Shown here: positions 1 to 10,798 of the stretch, one piece after another
How the letters are laid out: each line of letters opens with the position of its first letter
How positions within the stretch are numbered: position 1 is the stretch's first letter
Assembly (NCBI RefSeq): GCF_003013475.1
Contig: NZ_PXZO01000019.1
Span: forward strand, 62,001-126,000
Direction of reading: 5' to 3'
Length of the DNA: 64,000 nucleotides
DNA from: Brevibacillus porteri
Lineage (GTDB): Bacteria; Bacillota; Bacilli; Brevibacillales; Brevibacillaceae
Notes under the pieces: generated by a model
What the model was told of the DNA's origin: nothing
The model's input: only the letters and a program-made list of their open reading frames with translations
Database searches by the model: none
Translations under genes and position numbers: made by a program

Positions 1-214
1 CGATCCCGGTGTAAAAAAAATCGTCAACAAGGTTTTGAACAACGCACGGAATGGAGACATCGTGCTATTTCACGATTACGGAGGCAATCGCAGACAGACC
101 GTACAAGCCCTCGAGCAAGTATTGCCTGAACTGAAAAATAGAGGGTATAAATTCGTAACGGTCAGCGAATTGTTGAGAGGATATGGACGTGCCAAGCAGG
201 TAGACTATCCTTGA
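1..214 (+). CDS. polysaccharide deacetylase, C-terminal part (gene runs in from the left)
   Basis: The reading frame is open from base 2 to the TGA at 212-214 and gives about 70 residues. They include VLFHDYGGNRRQTVQAL and end KFVTVSELLRGYGRAKQVDYP. This matches the C-terminal portion of NodB-type polysaccharide deacetylases, where FHDxxGNR...T precedes the last helix and the final FVTVSELL strand. The family removes acetyl groups from cell-surface polysaccharides such as peptidoglycan or chitin-like polymers. The catalytic TFDDGP and HxxxH motifs lie outside the window. The complete deacetylase at 23574-24275 has a very similar tail. A terminator hairpin follows at 232-257. Confidence 0.85.
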   Translation, partial: DPGVKKIVNKVLNNARNGDIVLFHDYGGNRRQTVQALEQVLPELKNRGYKFVTVSELLRGYGRAKQVDYP

Positions 215-231
215 TGTTCTTCCCACGAAAA

Positions 232-257
232 AGTGCCCCTCGCTATAAAGGGGCACT
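232..257. terminator. bidirectional terminator between the deacetylase gene and floT
   Basis: The arms AGTGCCCCT (232-240) and AGGGGCACT (249-257) form a nine-pair stem with a run of T or U on both sides. It can end transcription of the deacetylase gene from the left and of yuaF-floT from the right. Confidence 0.8.
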
Positions 258-276
258 TCTCCTCTGATCAGTTTGA

Positions 277-1821
277 TTATTTGTTTTCGTTCTCCAAAAC
301 AGAATCCGTCTCTACCTGAACTTTTACGGGTACAGGCTGTTGCTGTGTGGGTACGGTACCACCCTTTTGCATAAAGTCTGCGATCATCTTATTCATATCC
401 AAACCAGATACGTCTTTCAGCATCTCTGGCAGTTGGGCCATCAGCTTCGTAACATTCCCGCTTAGACGATTGACGCCATCTCCCTGACCGCCTCCTGCAT
501 CCACGATCGTTACCTTGTCGATCGCCTTTATTGGCTCGGCAATTTTCTCAGCCAGCTCAGGGAGCATTTTCGCAATAATATCGAGTACAGCCGCATGACC
601 GAATTTTTCAAATGCTTCAGCCAGCTTCTCTTTCCCTTCTGCCTCGGCTTCGAGCTTGAGGCGCGTGACTTCTGCCTCAGCGCTACCACGCGCTTTTTCA
701 GCCTCGGCAATCGCCAAACCTTCCAGACGCTTCTGCTCCGCATTTGCTTTTGCTTCCGCTTCAATGCGGTACTTGATCGCGTCTGCTTCTCTCAGCTTCT
801 TCGCTTTTTCCGCTTCTGCCGCCTGTTCCACAGAGTAGCGGTCGGCGTCGGCCTTTTTCTTCACTTCCGCATCATATTGCTTTTCGCGGCGAAGAATTTC
901 TTTTTCCTCCAGCTCGATTTCCTTCTGCTTGCGGACGAGATCGACCTTCATCTCTTCTTCGGTTACCTGCTGTTTGGCGACAGCTTCTTGCAGCTTGTAG
1001 GCTTGGTCCGCGCTCGCCTTCGCTTTGTCCTGCTCTTGCTTAAACGCCGCTACCTTCAGCTCTTTTTCCTTTTCTGCTTCGGCAATGTTCGTTTCCTTCA
1101 ACAGCTCTGCCTTGCGTGCCTCTTCCTCTGCCTGTGCCTGCTTGATCCGCGCTTCTTTGTCCGCATCAGCCTGCGAAATAGTCGCATCGCGCTTCACTGC
1201 AGCGATTTGCGGTATTCCAAGGGCAGCTAAATAGCCGTTTTTGTCCCGGACATCCTTGATCGTGAAGCTGACAACGGACAGCCCCATTTTCTTCAAATCC
1301 TTTGTCGCTACCGATTGCACCTCTTGCGCGAATCGCTCACGGTTCTTGTAAATTTCCTCTACCGTCATACTGCCGAGGATTGCCCGCAAATAGCCTTCGA
1401 GTACCTCCTGTGCTTCTCCGCGCAGTGCCTCGTCACTCTTGCCCATAAATTGCTCGGATGCGGTGGCGATATCTTCAATCGAGCCGCCTACCTTGATGAT
1501 CGCTACGCCATCTGCCATGACAGGAACGCCCTGCTCGGTGTACACCTCTGGCGTCGATACATCCAGCTTATGAGACAGAAGACTCAGAAAGTTTGCTTGT
1601 TGAAAAATAGGGAGGATGAATGCGCCGCCTCCGCGGACGATCTTCATTTTGCGGCCGGATTCGTCACTTAGTACATTTTTCGAGCCGAGATAGCTACCCG
1701 TCACGATCATGGCTTCATCTGCACCCACTGTTTTGTAACGGGCCCAAAAGGCAATTCCCAAAACGAGAAAGACTGCGACGACAACACCTACTATCGTCAA
1801 AACACCAGGATCTACCATCAC
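277..1821 (-). CDS. floT: flotillin-like membrane microdomain scaffold (FloT/YuaG family)
   Basis: About 514 residues, close to the 509 of B. subtilis FloT, and similar along the whole length (for example VGADEAMIVTGSYLG near the N-terminus, then KLDVSTPEVYTEQGVPVMADG). There is one N-terminal membrane segment (about residues 8-28), an SPFH/PHB domain (about 40-200), then a long Ala/Glu/Lys-rich coiled coil (about 215-420) and a flexible C-terminus. Flotillins oligomerise at the inner face of the membrane and organise functional microdomains. The gene is translationally coupled to yuaF: the yuaF stop at 1818-1820 overlaps a GTG-ATG pair. GTG at 1821 lies 7 bases from AGGAG and ATG at 1818 lies 10, so either may be used. 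Order and promoter type match the B. subtilis yuaF-floT operon. Confidence 0.95.
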   Translation of the reverse strand: MMVDPGVLTIVGVVVAVFLVLGIAFWARYKTVGADEAMIVTGSYLGSKNVLSDESGRKMKIVRGGGAFILPIFQQANFLSLLSHKLDVSTPEVYTEQGVPVMADGVAIIKVGGSIEDIATASEQFMGKSDEALRGEAQEVLEGYLRAILGSMTVEEIYKNRERFAQEVQSVATKDLKKMGLSVVSFTIKDVRDKNGYLAALGIPQIAAVKRDATISQADADKEARIKQAQAEEEARKAELLKETNIAEAEKEKELKVAAFKQEQDKAKASADQAYKLQEAVAKQQVTEEEMKVDLVRKQKEIELEEKEILRREKQYDAEVKKKADADRYSVEQAAEAEKAKKLREADAIKYRIEAEAKANAEQKRLEGLAIAEAEKARGSAEAEVTRLKLEAEAEGKEKLAEAFEKFGHAAVLDIIAKMLPELAEKIAEPIKAIDKVTIVDAGGGQGDGVNRLSGNVTKLMAQLPEMLKDVSGLDMNKMIADFMQKGGTVPTQQQPVPVKVQVETDSVLENENK

Positions 1822-2357
1822 TTCTCATCTCCTTCGCCAGATTCAGTGTAAAAGGGGATCACATACAAGACATGGTCACGCACCTCGACCACGACGACAC
1901 GGGTTCCTTGCCGGATAATCTCGCCCTCAAGACTCGCCGCCATATGGTAAGTAGTTCCACTAATCATCGGCAGCAGCACTTCTCCCAGTCCTTCTGCTGG
2001 GATCGTTGTCCCGACTTCCCCCAGCTTTCCTCCTAGTTGACTCATGGAATAGCTCGTGGAATTTTCCGCATGGCTCATCGGCTTTACCCACAGGAAGTAT
2101 GATACAAAAGCCAAAGCGATGCCAATGACAGCAGCCAGCATCAACACGACAAGCGTACCAATAGAAGTGTATCGAGATAGCAAATACCCCGCTCCACCAA
2201 AGGCAGTCATGCCGCTGACCAACAAAATGGGCTGTGCAAAAGGCAGATGCAGATGTCCCAGCCAATCTGAGAGCGTATCACCAAACAACAGCGAGATGAC
2301 CGTGTAGATTAGACCAAGTACAAGGCAGACCATGTAGACGGTTTCAAGTACGCCCAC
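1818..2357 (-). CDS. yuaF: NfeD-like membrane protein partner of flotillin (YuaF)
   Basis: 179 residues with three predicted membrane segments in the first half (about 5-25, 37-60, 68-90). A soluble C-terminal domain carries QLGGKLGEVGTTIPAEGLGEV and ends in short beta strands typical of the NfeD C-terminal OB fold. NfeD proteins are encoded beside flotillins and work with them in the membrane; B. subtilis YuaF is 174 residues and precedes FloT. It is the first gene of the operon, and its stop overlaps the floT start. An ECF/sigma-W-like promoter lies at 2395-2420. The product assignment is strong; the exact biochemical role of this family is not settled. Confidence 0.9.
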   Translation of the reverse strand: MGVLETVYMVCLVLGLIYTVISLLFGDTLSDWLGHLHLPFAQPILLVSGMTAFGGAGYLLSRYTSIGTLVVLMLAAVIGIALAFVSYFLWVKPMSHAENSTSYSMSQLGGKLGEVGTTIPAEGLGEVLLPMISGTTYHMAASLEGEIIRQGTRVVVVEVRDHVLYVIPFYTESGEGDEK

Positions 2358-2394
2358 GACTGTCCCCCCTTTCTAAAATTGCCTCTATAGTGCA

Positions 2395-2420
2395 TACGAG
2401 TGAGATGGGAATTAGTTTCA
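2395..2420 (-). promoter_or_regulatory. ECF (sigma-W-like) promoter of yuaF-floT
   Basis: On the minus strand TGAAAC (2415-2420) is followed after exactly 16 bases by CGTA (2395-2398). This is the -35/-10 pattern of extracytoplasmic-function sigma factors, in particular B. subtilis sigma-W, which drives yuaF-floT-yuaI there. It lies about 40 bases upstream of the yuaF start. The motif is seen directly; the identity of the sigma factor is inferred. Confidence 0.8.
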
Positions 2421-2544
2421 TAAATAAGGAAATAATCCCTTTTCTTATCGCTTTTTCTGCTGAAGGACTCTTTATTTTCCGGGCACTCCCACGAATAGGT
2501 CAGCCGAAACCAGCCTGCTTCCGCTCGGCAAAAAGCGTAAGTAA

Positions 2545-2586
2545 AAAGACACCGCTCCTATTCACTAAGAAAATGGCGGTGTCTTT
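2545..2586 (-). terminator. terminator after the NUDIX gene
   Basis: AAAGACACCGC (2545-2555) pairs with GCGGTGTCTTT (2576-2586) around a 20-base loop. It lies just past the NUDIX stop codon. Both sides are A/T rich, so it could act in both directions. Confidence 0.65.
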
Positions 2587-2591
2587 CGTTT

Positions 2592-3056
2592 CTATTCTGC
2601 TCGGCTAAGCATATTTCCCAAGTACATCGGTTGATAAGTCGGATCAGACAAGACTTGCTTGACTTGATCCGGGCGTGTCTTGTGGTCGTTCGGCAGTTGC
2701 TTCCACTCGTCTAGCGTGACCCAGCCAGCCCATTCAATTTCTTCATCGACGATACCACCTGGCGTAGGGTTTGTTTCTTCACCGACGAGCTTCGCCAGAA
2801 CTCCCACTCCGACTGTATGCTTGCCGTTCCCTTCCTGATCGATCCGATCGTCTATCCAGATCAATCGCTCCATTTCCACGAGGAGTCCGGTCTCTTCCAT
2901 CACTTCTCTTTTCGCCGCGTCTGGAATCGCTTCCAAATATTCTACGATTCCCCCTGGCAGGTTGTAAAAGATGCCTCGTTGTGTCTGCTCACGGATGAGG
3001 AGGACTTTCCCTTCGTGTTCCACTACTACGGTGACTCTCAAGCGAATCGCTGACAT
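2592..3056 (-). CDS. NUDIX hydrolase
   Basis: 154 residues from ATG 3056, which has GGGAG nine bases upstream; the frame stays open further upstream but without a better site. A complete NUDIX box is present, GGIVEYLEAIPDAAKREVMEET, with the G, E, REVxEExG pattern that binds Mg2+ and the pyrophosphate. The family cleaves nucleoside diphosphates linked to another moiety, often damaged or excess nucleotides. The substrate cannot be read from the sequence. It lies 16 bases after the SUFU-like gene and probably shares its transcript, with a terminator at 2545-2586. Confidence 0.88.
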   Translation of the reverse strand: MSAIRLRVTVVVEHEGKVLLIREQTQRGIFYNLPGGIVEYLEAIPDAAKREVMEETGLLVEMERLIWIDDRIDQEGNGKHTVGVGVLAKLVGEETNPTPGGIVDEEIEWAGWVTLDEWKQLPNDHKTRPDQVKQVLSDPTYQPMYLGNMLSRAE

Positions 3057-3072
3057 TTCGCTCGCTCCCTTC

Positions 3073-3609
3073 TCAGATGGCAGGCGTACGCGTAACATTC
3101 AGGGAATCGACACCGGAGTGCGCTAACCATTCCTGTAATGCCATAAGTCCATATTGTTCCAAAAACTTTGCTTCAGAATCCGCGATTGCATGAAGCATCA
3201 TGAACCTGATTACGTCCTTGCCGTTTGTATAATATTCAAGTCCAGCCTCTTCATAATAGGCAGGGGTCAGTACCATATGATTCAAAACCGATTTTTCCAC
3301 GATTGTATCCCCGAGCGAAAAGATGCTCCCAGACTCCATGCGGGTCGTTTGACTCTCCCACTGACGAATTACCTGGGCCGCTACTCTCGCCAAATGGGTA
3401 ATCATTCTCTGCTCAAACTGATAAGAATAGACGAGGTACTCCGTTGCCCCCATCTTGTGCAGCTCAAGTGTGGCATACGTCCACCAACCTCGATTGCGTG
3501 TAGCCGGATAGACGGCAATCAGGATATCCGCATCCTCGGATTGATACAGCTCACCTTGACTCCCAAAAAAGCGGTGGCAATGATCCATTAATTGCTTTAC
3601 CACTATCAT
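3073..3609 (-). CDS. suppressor-of-fused (SUFU)-like domain protein
   Basis: 178 residues, soluble, no signal peptide. Features such as DADILIAVYPATRNRGWWTYATLEL and EYLVYSYQFEQ, then a later VLTPAYYEEAGLE stretch, resemble the bacterial suppressor-of-fused domain family, often found as stand-alone proteins and sometimes as immunity-type proteins. The similarity is judged by eye and is moderate. ATG 3609 has a GGAG/GGGG-rich stretch upstream at slightly long spacing. It is followed 16 bases later by the NUDIX gene, so the two are probably co-transcribed. No toxin gene is next to it. Confidence 0.55.
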   Translation of the reverse strand: MIVVKQLMDHCHRFFGSQGELYQSEDADILIAVYPATRNRGWWTYATLELHKMGATEYLVYSYQFEQRMITHLARVAAQVIRQWESQTTRMESGSIFSLGDTIVEKSVLNHMVLTPAYYEEAGLEYYTNGKDVIRFMMLHAIADSEAKFLEQYGLMALQEWLAHSGVDSLNVTRTPAI

Positions 3610-3707
3610 ATGTGCAACCCCGCTCCAAAAAGTATGAAAACCTCTACGGCTGCCTGCTCATAGAAGAGCAACTGCATCTTTGTGAAATGGTTGTGCTCGC
3701 CCGAAAA

Positions 3708-3735
3708 AAGCATGCCTGGATACGTAGGCATACTT
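3708..3735 (-). terminator. terminator-like hairpin with no obvious gene in front
   Basis: On the minus strand ATGCCT and AGGCAT form the core of a stem that is followed by CTTTTTT. It is a good Rho-independent terminator shape, but the roughly 80 bases between it and the next terminator (3817-3843) hold no credible gene. It may end read-through or a small RNA. Confidence 0.4.
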
Positions 3736-3816
3736 CGATGATGTTGGGCAGCATTTTCTTGTATATACGAACATTTTATCATTGTGTGAAGCGAATGTAC
3801 ATGTTTGAACACGCGC

Positions 3817-3843
3817 AAAAAAGCCCCCGGTAATCCCGAAGGC
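3817..3843 (-). terminator. terminator after the 3881-4063 fragment
   Basis: On the minus strand GCCTTCGG (3836-3843) pairs with CCGGGGGC (3823-3830) with two G-U pairs, loop of five, followed by TTTTTT. Confidence 0.65.
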
Positions 3844-3880
3844 ACTGTGCTTGTTTATTTCGTGACTTTCACCGAAATCG

Positions 3881-4063
3881 TCATGCTTTTTCCATAGTAT
3901 TACTAATGAAAAGTCGACTGATCAGCTCTGCACCGCCCTCATAGACTGTCAGCTTGGATATTTTTCCGGCATATTTGGCTGAACTGACGGTCACACCCGG
4001 CGCAAGCCCGATGATTTCTCCGTTCTCATTGACCGTATCGAAAAAGTAACCAATATTCTCCAT
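3881..4063 (-). pseudogene. probable 3' remnant of an exported or surface protein gene
   Basis: An open frame of 60 residues (MENIGYFFDTVNENGEIIG...SNTMEKA). ATG 4063 has no ribosome binding site, and the upstream DNA already belongs to a plus-strand gene. The frame stops at EKA, but shifting by one base at that point continues to MTISVKVTK followed by TAA, which looks like a natural beta-rich C-terminus, and a terminator follows. I read this as the surviving C-terminal end of a larger gene with a frameshift. It could also be a real small protein; the evidence is weak. Confidence 0.3.
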
Positions 4064-4097
4064 TTACGTAATAAAACATGTAAGGAGTGAATTGCGC

Positions 4098-4274
4098 ATG
4101 ACCGACTTCGTATCCATCATATTGATAGCACTACCCCTACTTAGTTGGGGCTTTATCGTAAATTCCCAGTCAATTCGTAAAAGATGGCTGTATGTACTAT
4201 TCACATTCATCCTTTTTTGGGGGATTGTCGAATTAGTATATTACTTTGACCCTCCATCCCCTCACTATGAGTAA
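4098..4274 (+). CDS. small two-pass membrane protein
   Basis: 58 residues from ATG 4098 with AAGGAG 10 bases upstream; a TTG six bases earlier is an alternative start. Two hydrophobic segments, FVSIILIALPLLSWGFI and LYVLFTFILFWGIVELVYYF, are joined by a short basic loop (RKRW), and the tail is acidic and Pro-rich. The family is not recognised. It opens a group of plus-strand small membrane proteins (4098-5444), which may have related roles or simply be a relaxed accessory stretch. Confidence 0.6.
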   Translation: MTDFVSIILIALPLLSWGFIVNSQSIRKRWLYVLFTFILFWGIVELVYYFDPPSPHYE

Positions 4275-4349
4275 TCCATGAACTAAACTAATGGTGCGAT
4301 TTCCTCACAATTCTTACATATCAACTTGAATACAGGGAGTAATTTATCT

Positions 4350-4712
4350 ATGAAATTATTTTTAAAGCTCACAGTGGGCACTTTAGCAACTGGCTGGTTC
4401 TTTCTTCTTTGGTGTAAGCAAATGATTCTTGCAAGTGACATTCCAGTAACAATTTCATTCAATGAAATGCAAGATTTCCTACAGATTTTTAGCATTTCTA
4501 CTATCCTTGCTCTTGTCTATATCAGGTTTGTTGATGATACAAAATTGCATTATTTTCTTGTAATCCCCATCCTATTATGGGGTGACAACACAATTCGAGA
4601 TTTGAAGTACAATTACCATCCATACGATACATTGATGAGCTGTGTAAGTCTTAGTGGATGTTTGCTCATCTTTCTATACTCAATATTAAGACAGCGTCAT
4701 AGATTGAACTGA
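4350..4712 (+). CDS. hypothetical integral membrane protein
   Basis: 120 residues from ATG 4350, with GGGAG 10 bases upstream; the frame is open to a TTG at 4326 but that start has no site. About four hydrophobic segments are visible (KLTVGTLATGWFFLLW, FLQIFSISTILALVYI, HYFLVIPILLWG, CVSLSGCLLIFLYSIL), with a basic C-terminus RQRHRLN. No family is recognised. It lies 75 bases after the 58-residue membrane protein in the same direction. Confidence 0.6.
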   Translation: MKLFLKLTVGTLATGWFFLLWCKQMILASDIPVTISFNEMQDFLQIFSISTILALVYIRFVDDTKLHYFLVIPILLWGDNTIRDLKYNYHPYDTLMSCVSLSGCLLIFLYSILRQRHRLN

Positions 4713-4770
4713 CTCGATCATTACGACTTTGACATGGTATGATTTAGGAAACGCTTTTGGAGGTGTTCCC

Positions 4771-4848
4771 GTGTTAAAAAAGTTCCAGGAATACACTTAC
4801 ATCGTAGTTATGTCCATTGCGTTTGTCATCGATTGGATAGCTTCATAG
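4771..4848 (+). CDS. 25-residue hydrophobic peptide
   Basis: GTG start with GGAGGTG five bases upstream, reading MLKKFQEYTYIVVMSIAFVIDWIAS and stopping at TAG 4846-4848. A lysine pair near the N-terminus is followed by a single hydrophobic stretch. A terminator sits 15 bases after the stop, so this is a complete, self-contained transcription unit. Its size and shape resemble small membrane peptides, including some type I toxins, but no antisense RNA overlapping it is obvious. Function unknown. Confidence 0.5.
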   Translation: MLKKFQEYTYIVVMSIAFVIDWIAS

Positions 4849-4862
4849 AAGGATTTCTTTTG

Positions 4863-4886
4863 CCCGATCCAATGGTCGGGTTTTTT
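4863..4886 (+). terminator. terminator of the 25-residue peptide gene
   Basis: CCCGA (4863-4867) and TCGGG (4876-4880) form the stem, followed by TTTTTT. Confidence 0.7.
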
Positions 4887-5000
4887 ATTTTTTCGCGCCG
4901 CTATTCTTTCTCCAGTTCTCATGTTTTCCTCGCTGTTTTACTTAATTGGTAAGATACTTTGCAAGTTGGCTAACGGAATAACATGATAATGATAACAAGC

Positions 5001-5030
5001 AAAAAACCCGCCTTCTAATGGGAAGACGGG
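5001..5030 (-). terminator. minus-strand terminator hairpin in a gene-free stretch
   Basis: Minus strand: CCCGTCTTC (5022-5030) pairs with GAAGGCGGG (5007-5015) with one G-U pair, then TTTTTT. The 4849-5126 interval has no minus-strand gene larger than nine codons, so this may end a small RNA starting near 5100. Confidence 0.55.
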
Positions 5031-5126
5031 TGACCTTGATATCTATCCAATTGTTATTGTTACTTTTTCCATCTCCTCTCGTCTTGTTTATTAGTAATTC
5101 CACTTTTTAGGAGGAACCAGGCACTT

Positions 5127-5444
5127 ATGAAAAACAAGACAGCTTGTCTCGTCCTTTCGATTAGTCAAAGCATCTATGCCATTTTCTTATTGGCTTGGGT
5201 AATTTCTGTTATTTTTACCATTGTGCTTCTACCTGAAGATGAATATGATACTGGAGCGCCGGAAGTATTCTATACGATCCTATCGTATCCGCTTGTACTA
5301 CTTGCCTCAGCGATGGGCAGTTGGTACTACTATCACAAGTTGAAATTCAAAACGAGTTACGCACTCAACGCCATTCCTTTACTTTGGGTCATTCCGATGG
5401 CGTTATTTATGATCTTATTATGGAAATTCGGTTTGTCCTCATAA
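5127..5444 (+). CDS. hypothetical three-pass membrane protein
   Basis: 105 residues. ATG 5127 has AGGAGG about 12 bases upstream. Hydrophobic segments: ACLVLSISQSIYAIFLLAWVISVIFTIVLL, FYTILSYPLVLLASAMGSWYYY and LNAIPLLWVIPMALFMILLW. An acidic loop (PEDEYDTGAPE) lies between the first two. The family is not recognised. A hairpin follows at 5450-5477. Confidence 0.65.
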   Translation: MKNKTACLVLSISQSIYAIFLLAWVISVIFTIVLLPEDEYDTGAPEVFYTILSYPLVLLASAMGSWYYYHKLKFKTSYALNAIPLLWVIPMALFMILLWKFGLSS

Positions 5445-5449
5445 AAACA

Positions 5450-5477
5450 GCCCTCCGGCGAATTACCTCCAGAGGGC
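5450..5477 (+). terminator. weak terminator after the 105-residue membrane protein
   Basis: GCCCTC and GAGGGC form the stem; the following T run is poor (TTATGCGTTT). Confidence 0.4.
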
Positions 5478-5513
5478 TTATGCGTTTCCCCTAATAAAGA
5501 AGGGGCAAATAAA

Positions 5514-5546
5514 AAATACGTGTCTGAACGAATCAGACACGTATTT
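5514..5546 (-). terminator. terminator of the suf operon
   Basis: A perfect 14-bp inverted repeat, AAATACGTGTCTGA (5514-5527) and TCAGACACGTATTT (5533-5546), with a T run on the minus strand. It lies 17 bases after the sufB stop. Confidence 0.9.
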
Positions 5547-5563
5547 ACACGTTATAGAAACGG

Positions 5564-6961
5564 TTATCCAATAGAACCTTCCATCTCGAACTTGATCAGA
5601 CGGTTCATCTCTACCGCGTACTCCATCGGCAACTCTTTCGTGAATGGCTCGATGAAGCCCATTACGATCATTTCAGTAGCTTCTGCTTCTGACAAACCGC
5701 GGCTCATCAGGTAGAAGAGCTGATCCTCGGATACTTTGGATACAGTCGCTTCGTGCTCAAGCGTGATGCTGTCGTTCATGATCTCGTTGTACGGGATCGT
5801 GTCGGACGTGGACAGTTTATCCAGAATCAGCGTATCGCACTTGATGTTGGACTTGGAGCCTTCCGATTTGCGTCCAAACTGGGACAGACCACGGTAGGTT
5901 ACTTTTCCGCCATCACGTGAGATCGACTTGGAAATGATCGTCGATGTGCAATCTGGCGCCAGGTGAATCATTTTCGCACCTGCGTCTTGGTGTTGTCCTT
6001 TTCCTGCTACTGCGATGGAAAGAACAGTACCTTTCGCGCGAGGTCCTTTCATGATAACAGCTGGGTATTTCATCGTCAGCTTGGAACCGATATTACCATC
6101 GATCCATTCCATGTTCGCATCCGCGTAAGCAACCGCACGTTTGGTAACGAGGTTGTATACGTTGTTGGACCAGTTTTGGATCGTGGTGTAACGGCAACGA
6201 GCGCGTTCTTTTACGATGATTTCTACAACAGCGGAGTGCAAGGAATCCGTGCTGTAGATTGGAGCAGTACAGCCCTCTACATAGTGAACGAAGGAATCTT
6301 CATCGGCGATGATCAGCGTACGCTCGAATTGACCCATGTTCTCGGAGTTGATGCGGAAGTATGCTTGCAGCGGAGTTTCTACTTTCACGCCTTTTGGTAC
6401 GTAAATGAAGGAACCACCGGACCATACTGCCGAGTTCAGTGCAGAAAACTTGTTGTCAGCTGGAGGAATAACAGTCGCGAAGTATTCCTTCACGATTTCT
6501 GGGTGCAGTTTTACTGCGGAATCCATGTCGCAGAAGAGAACGCCCAGTTTTTCCAGGTCTTCCTGCATGTTGTGGTAAACTACCTCAGATTCATACTGAG
6601 CCGATACACCTGCGAGGAACTTTTGCTCTGCTTCTGGAATACCCAGCTTGTCAAAGGTTGCCTTGATTTCTTCCGGCACCTCATCCCAGCTACGGCCTTG
6701 CTTTTCAGAAGGCTTTACGTAGTAGGTGATGCTGTCAAAATCGAGGTCATCCAGATCGCCGCCCCATTTTGGCATCGGCATGCTGTTGAAGATGTCCAGT
6801 GCTTTGAGACGGAATTCCAGCATCCATGCTGGCTCATCCTTGATCTTCGAAATTTCTTCGACGATCTCGCGGGTCAAACCCTTTTTCGTACGGAATACGG
6901 AAACGTCTTTATCGTGGAAACCGTACTGATACTCCTGTATTTCTGGGCCTTTAACAGCCAT
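5564..6961 (-). CDS. sufB: Fe-S cluster scaffold subunit SufB
   Basis: 465 residues, the usual SufB length, with the family's signature blocks ([19 protein letters not shown], the [13 protein letters not shown] block, [41 protein letters not shown]). SufB and SufD form a beta-helix complex with SufC on which new Fe-S clusters are built. It is the last gene of sufC-D-S-U-B, the order found in Bacillus, 39 bases after sufU, and is followed by a strong terminator. It acts in the cytoplasm and supplies apo-enzymes. Confidence 0.97.
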   Translation of the reverse strand: MAVKGPEIQEYQYGFHDKDVSVFRTKKGLTREIVEEISKIKDEPAWMLEFRLKALDIFNSMPMPKWGGDLDDLDFDSITYYVKPSEKQGRSWDEVPEEIKATFDKLGIPEAEQKFLAGVSAQYESEVVYHNMQEDLEKLGVLFCDMDSAVKLHPEIVKEYFATVIPPADNKFSALNSAVWSGGSFIYVPKGVKVETPLQAYFRINSENMGQFERTLIIADEDSFVHYVEGCTAPIYSTDSLHSAVVEIIVKERARCRYTTIQNWSNNVYNLVTKRAVAYADANMEWIDGNIGSKLTMKYPAVIMKGPRAKGTVLSIAVAGKGQHQDAGAKMIHLAPDCTSTIISKSISRDGGKVTYRGLSQFGRKSEGSKSNIKCDTLILDKLSTSDTIPYNEIMNDSITLEHEATVSKVSEDQLFYLMSRGLSEAEATEMIVMGFIEPFTKELPMEYAVEMNRLIKFEMEGSIG

Positions 6962-7000
6962 CGTTGCTCACTCCTTCGTGTTTATTTCCCTTACTCATCC

Positions 7001-9949
<2,949 letters not shown>

Positions 9950-9970
9950 TTCACTGCTGCCTCCTTCATC

Positions 9971-10759
9971 CTACACGTTGGCGTTTACGGTTTCGTCCTC
10001 GATGCCGAGCTCTTCCTTGATCCAGTCATAGCCTTCTGCCTCCAGGCGTTCAGCCAGCTCAGGACCACCGGACTTCACGATACGACCTTGCATCATGACG
10101 TGTACGAAGTCAGGCTTTACATAGTTCAGCAAACGCTGGTAGTGCGTAATAATCAAGAATCCGCGGTCTGCGGAGCGCATTTCGTTTACACCAGCTGCAA
10201 CGATTTTCAATGCGTCGATGTCCAAACCGGAGTCGATTTCATCCAGAATACAGATAGCTGGCTCCAAGAGCATCATTTGCAGAATCTCGTTACGCTTTTT
10301 CTCACCACCGGAGAAACCTTCGTTCAGGTAACGGTGGGAGAAAGACTCATCCATTTCCAGCGTGTTCATCTTTTTGTCCATCTCACGGATGAATTTCATC
10401 AGGGAGATTTCGTTTCCTTCGCCACGGCGTGCGTTGATCGCAGAGCGCAGGAAGTCAGAGTTAGTTACACCGCTGATTTCGGACGGGTATTGCATCGCCA
10501 GGAACAGACCTGCACGTGCGCGTTCGTCTACTGCCATTTCCAACAAGTCTTCGTCATTGATCAGCACTTCGCCATCGGTTACCTCATATTTTGGGTGACC
10601 CATCAACGTGGATGCCAATGTCGATTTACCGGTACCATTTGGTCCCATGATCGCGTGCACTTCGCCGCCCTTGATCTCCAAATTCAGGCCTTTGAGGATC
10701 TCTTTGTCCTCGATCTTGGCGCGAAGGTTTTTTATTTGCAAATGCGGTACTGCTGTCAT
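9971..10759 (-). CDS. sufC: Fe-S cluster assembly ATPase SufC
   Basis: 262 residues from ATG 10759, chosen because GGAGG lies eight bases upstream; longer frames to 10783 lack such a site. Walker A is GPNGTGKST, the ABC signature is FSGGEKKRNEI and Walker B is CILDEIDSGLD, all typical of SufC. ATP-driven movement of SufC opens the SufB-SufD interface for cluster assembly. It is the first gene of the operon, with a promoter and palindrome at 10822-10850. Confidence 0.97.
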   Translation of the reverse strand: MTAVPHLQIKNLRAKIEDKEILKGLNLEIKGGEVHAIMGPNGTGKSTLASTLMGHPKYEVTDGEVLINDEDLLEMAVDERARAGLFLAMQYPSEISGVTNSDFLRSAINARRGEGNEISLMKFIREMDKKMNTLEMDESFSHRYLNEGFSGGEKKRNEILQMMLLEPAICILDEIDSGLDIDALKIVAAGVNEMRSADRGFLIITHYQRLLNYVKPDFVHVMMQGRIVKSGGPELAERLEAEGYDWIKEELGIEDETVNANV

Positions 10760-10798
10760 CTGAATTCCCTCCATACACGTCAAAAGTGAGTTGGTAAA

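Noticed and set aside
595..1230. Long open frame opposite floT, rich in Phe and Leu
   Set aside because: It is the antisense of the Ala/Glu/Lys coiled coil of floT; no start signal, and floT is certain.
3606..3845. 79-codon minus-strand frame and its plus-strand counterpart (3612-3833)
   Set aside because: It crosses two terminator-like hairpins, has no ribosome site and no protein-like pattern.
5041..5090. Nine-codon peptide (MEKVTITIG) on the minus strand
   Set aside because: Too short, and its ATG directly abuts the only ribosome-site-like sequence.
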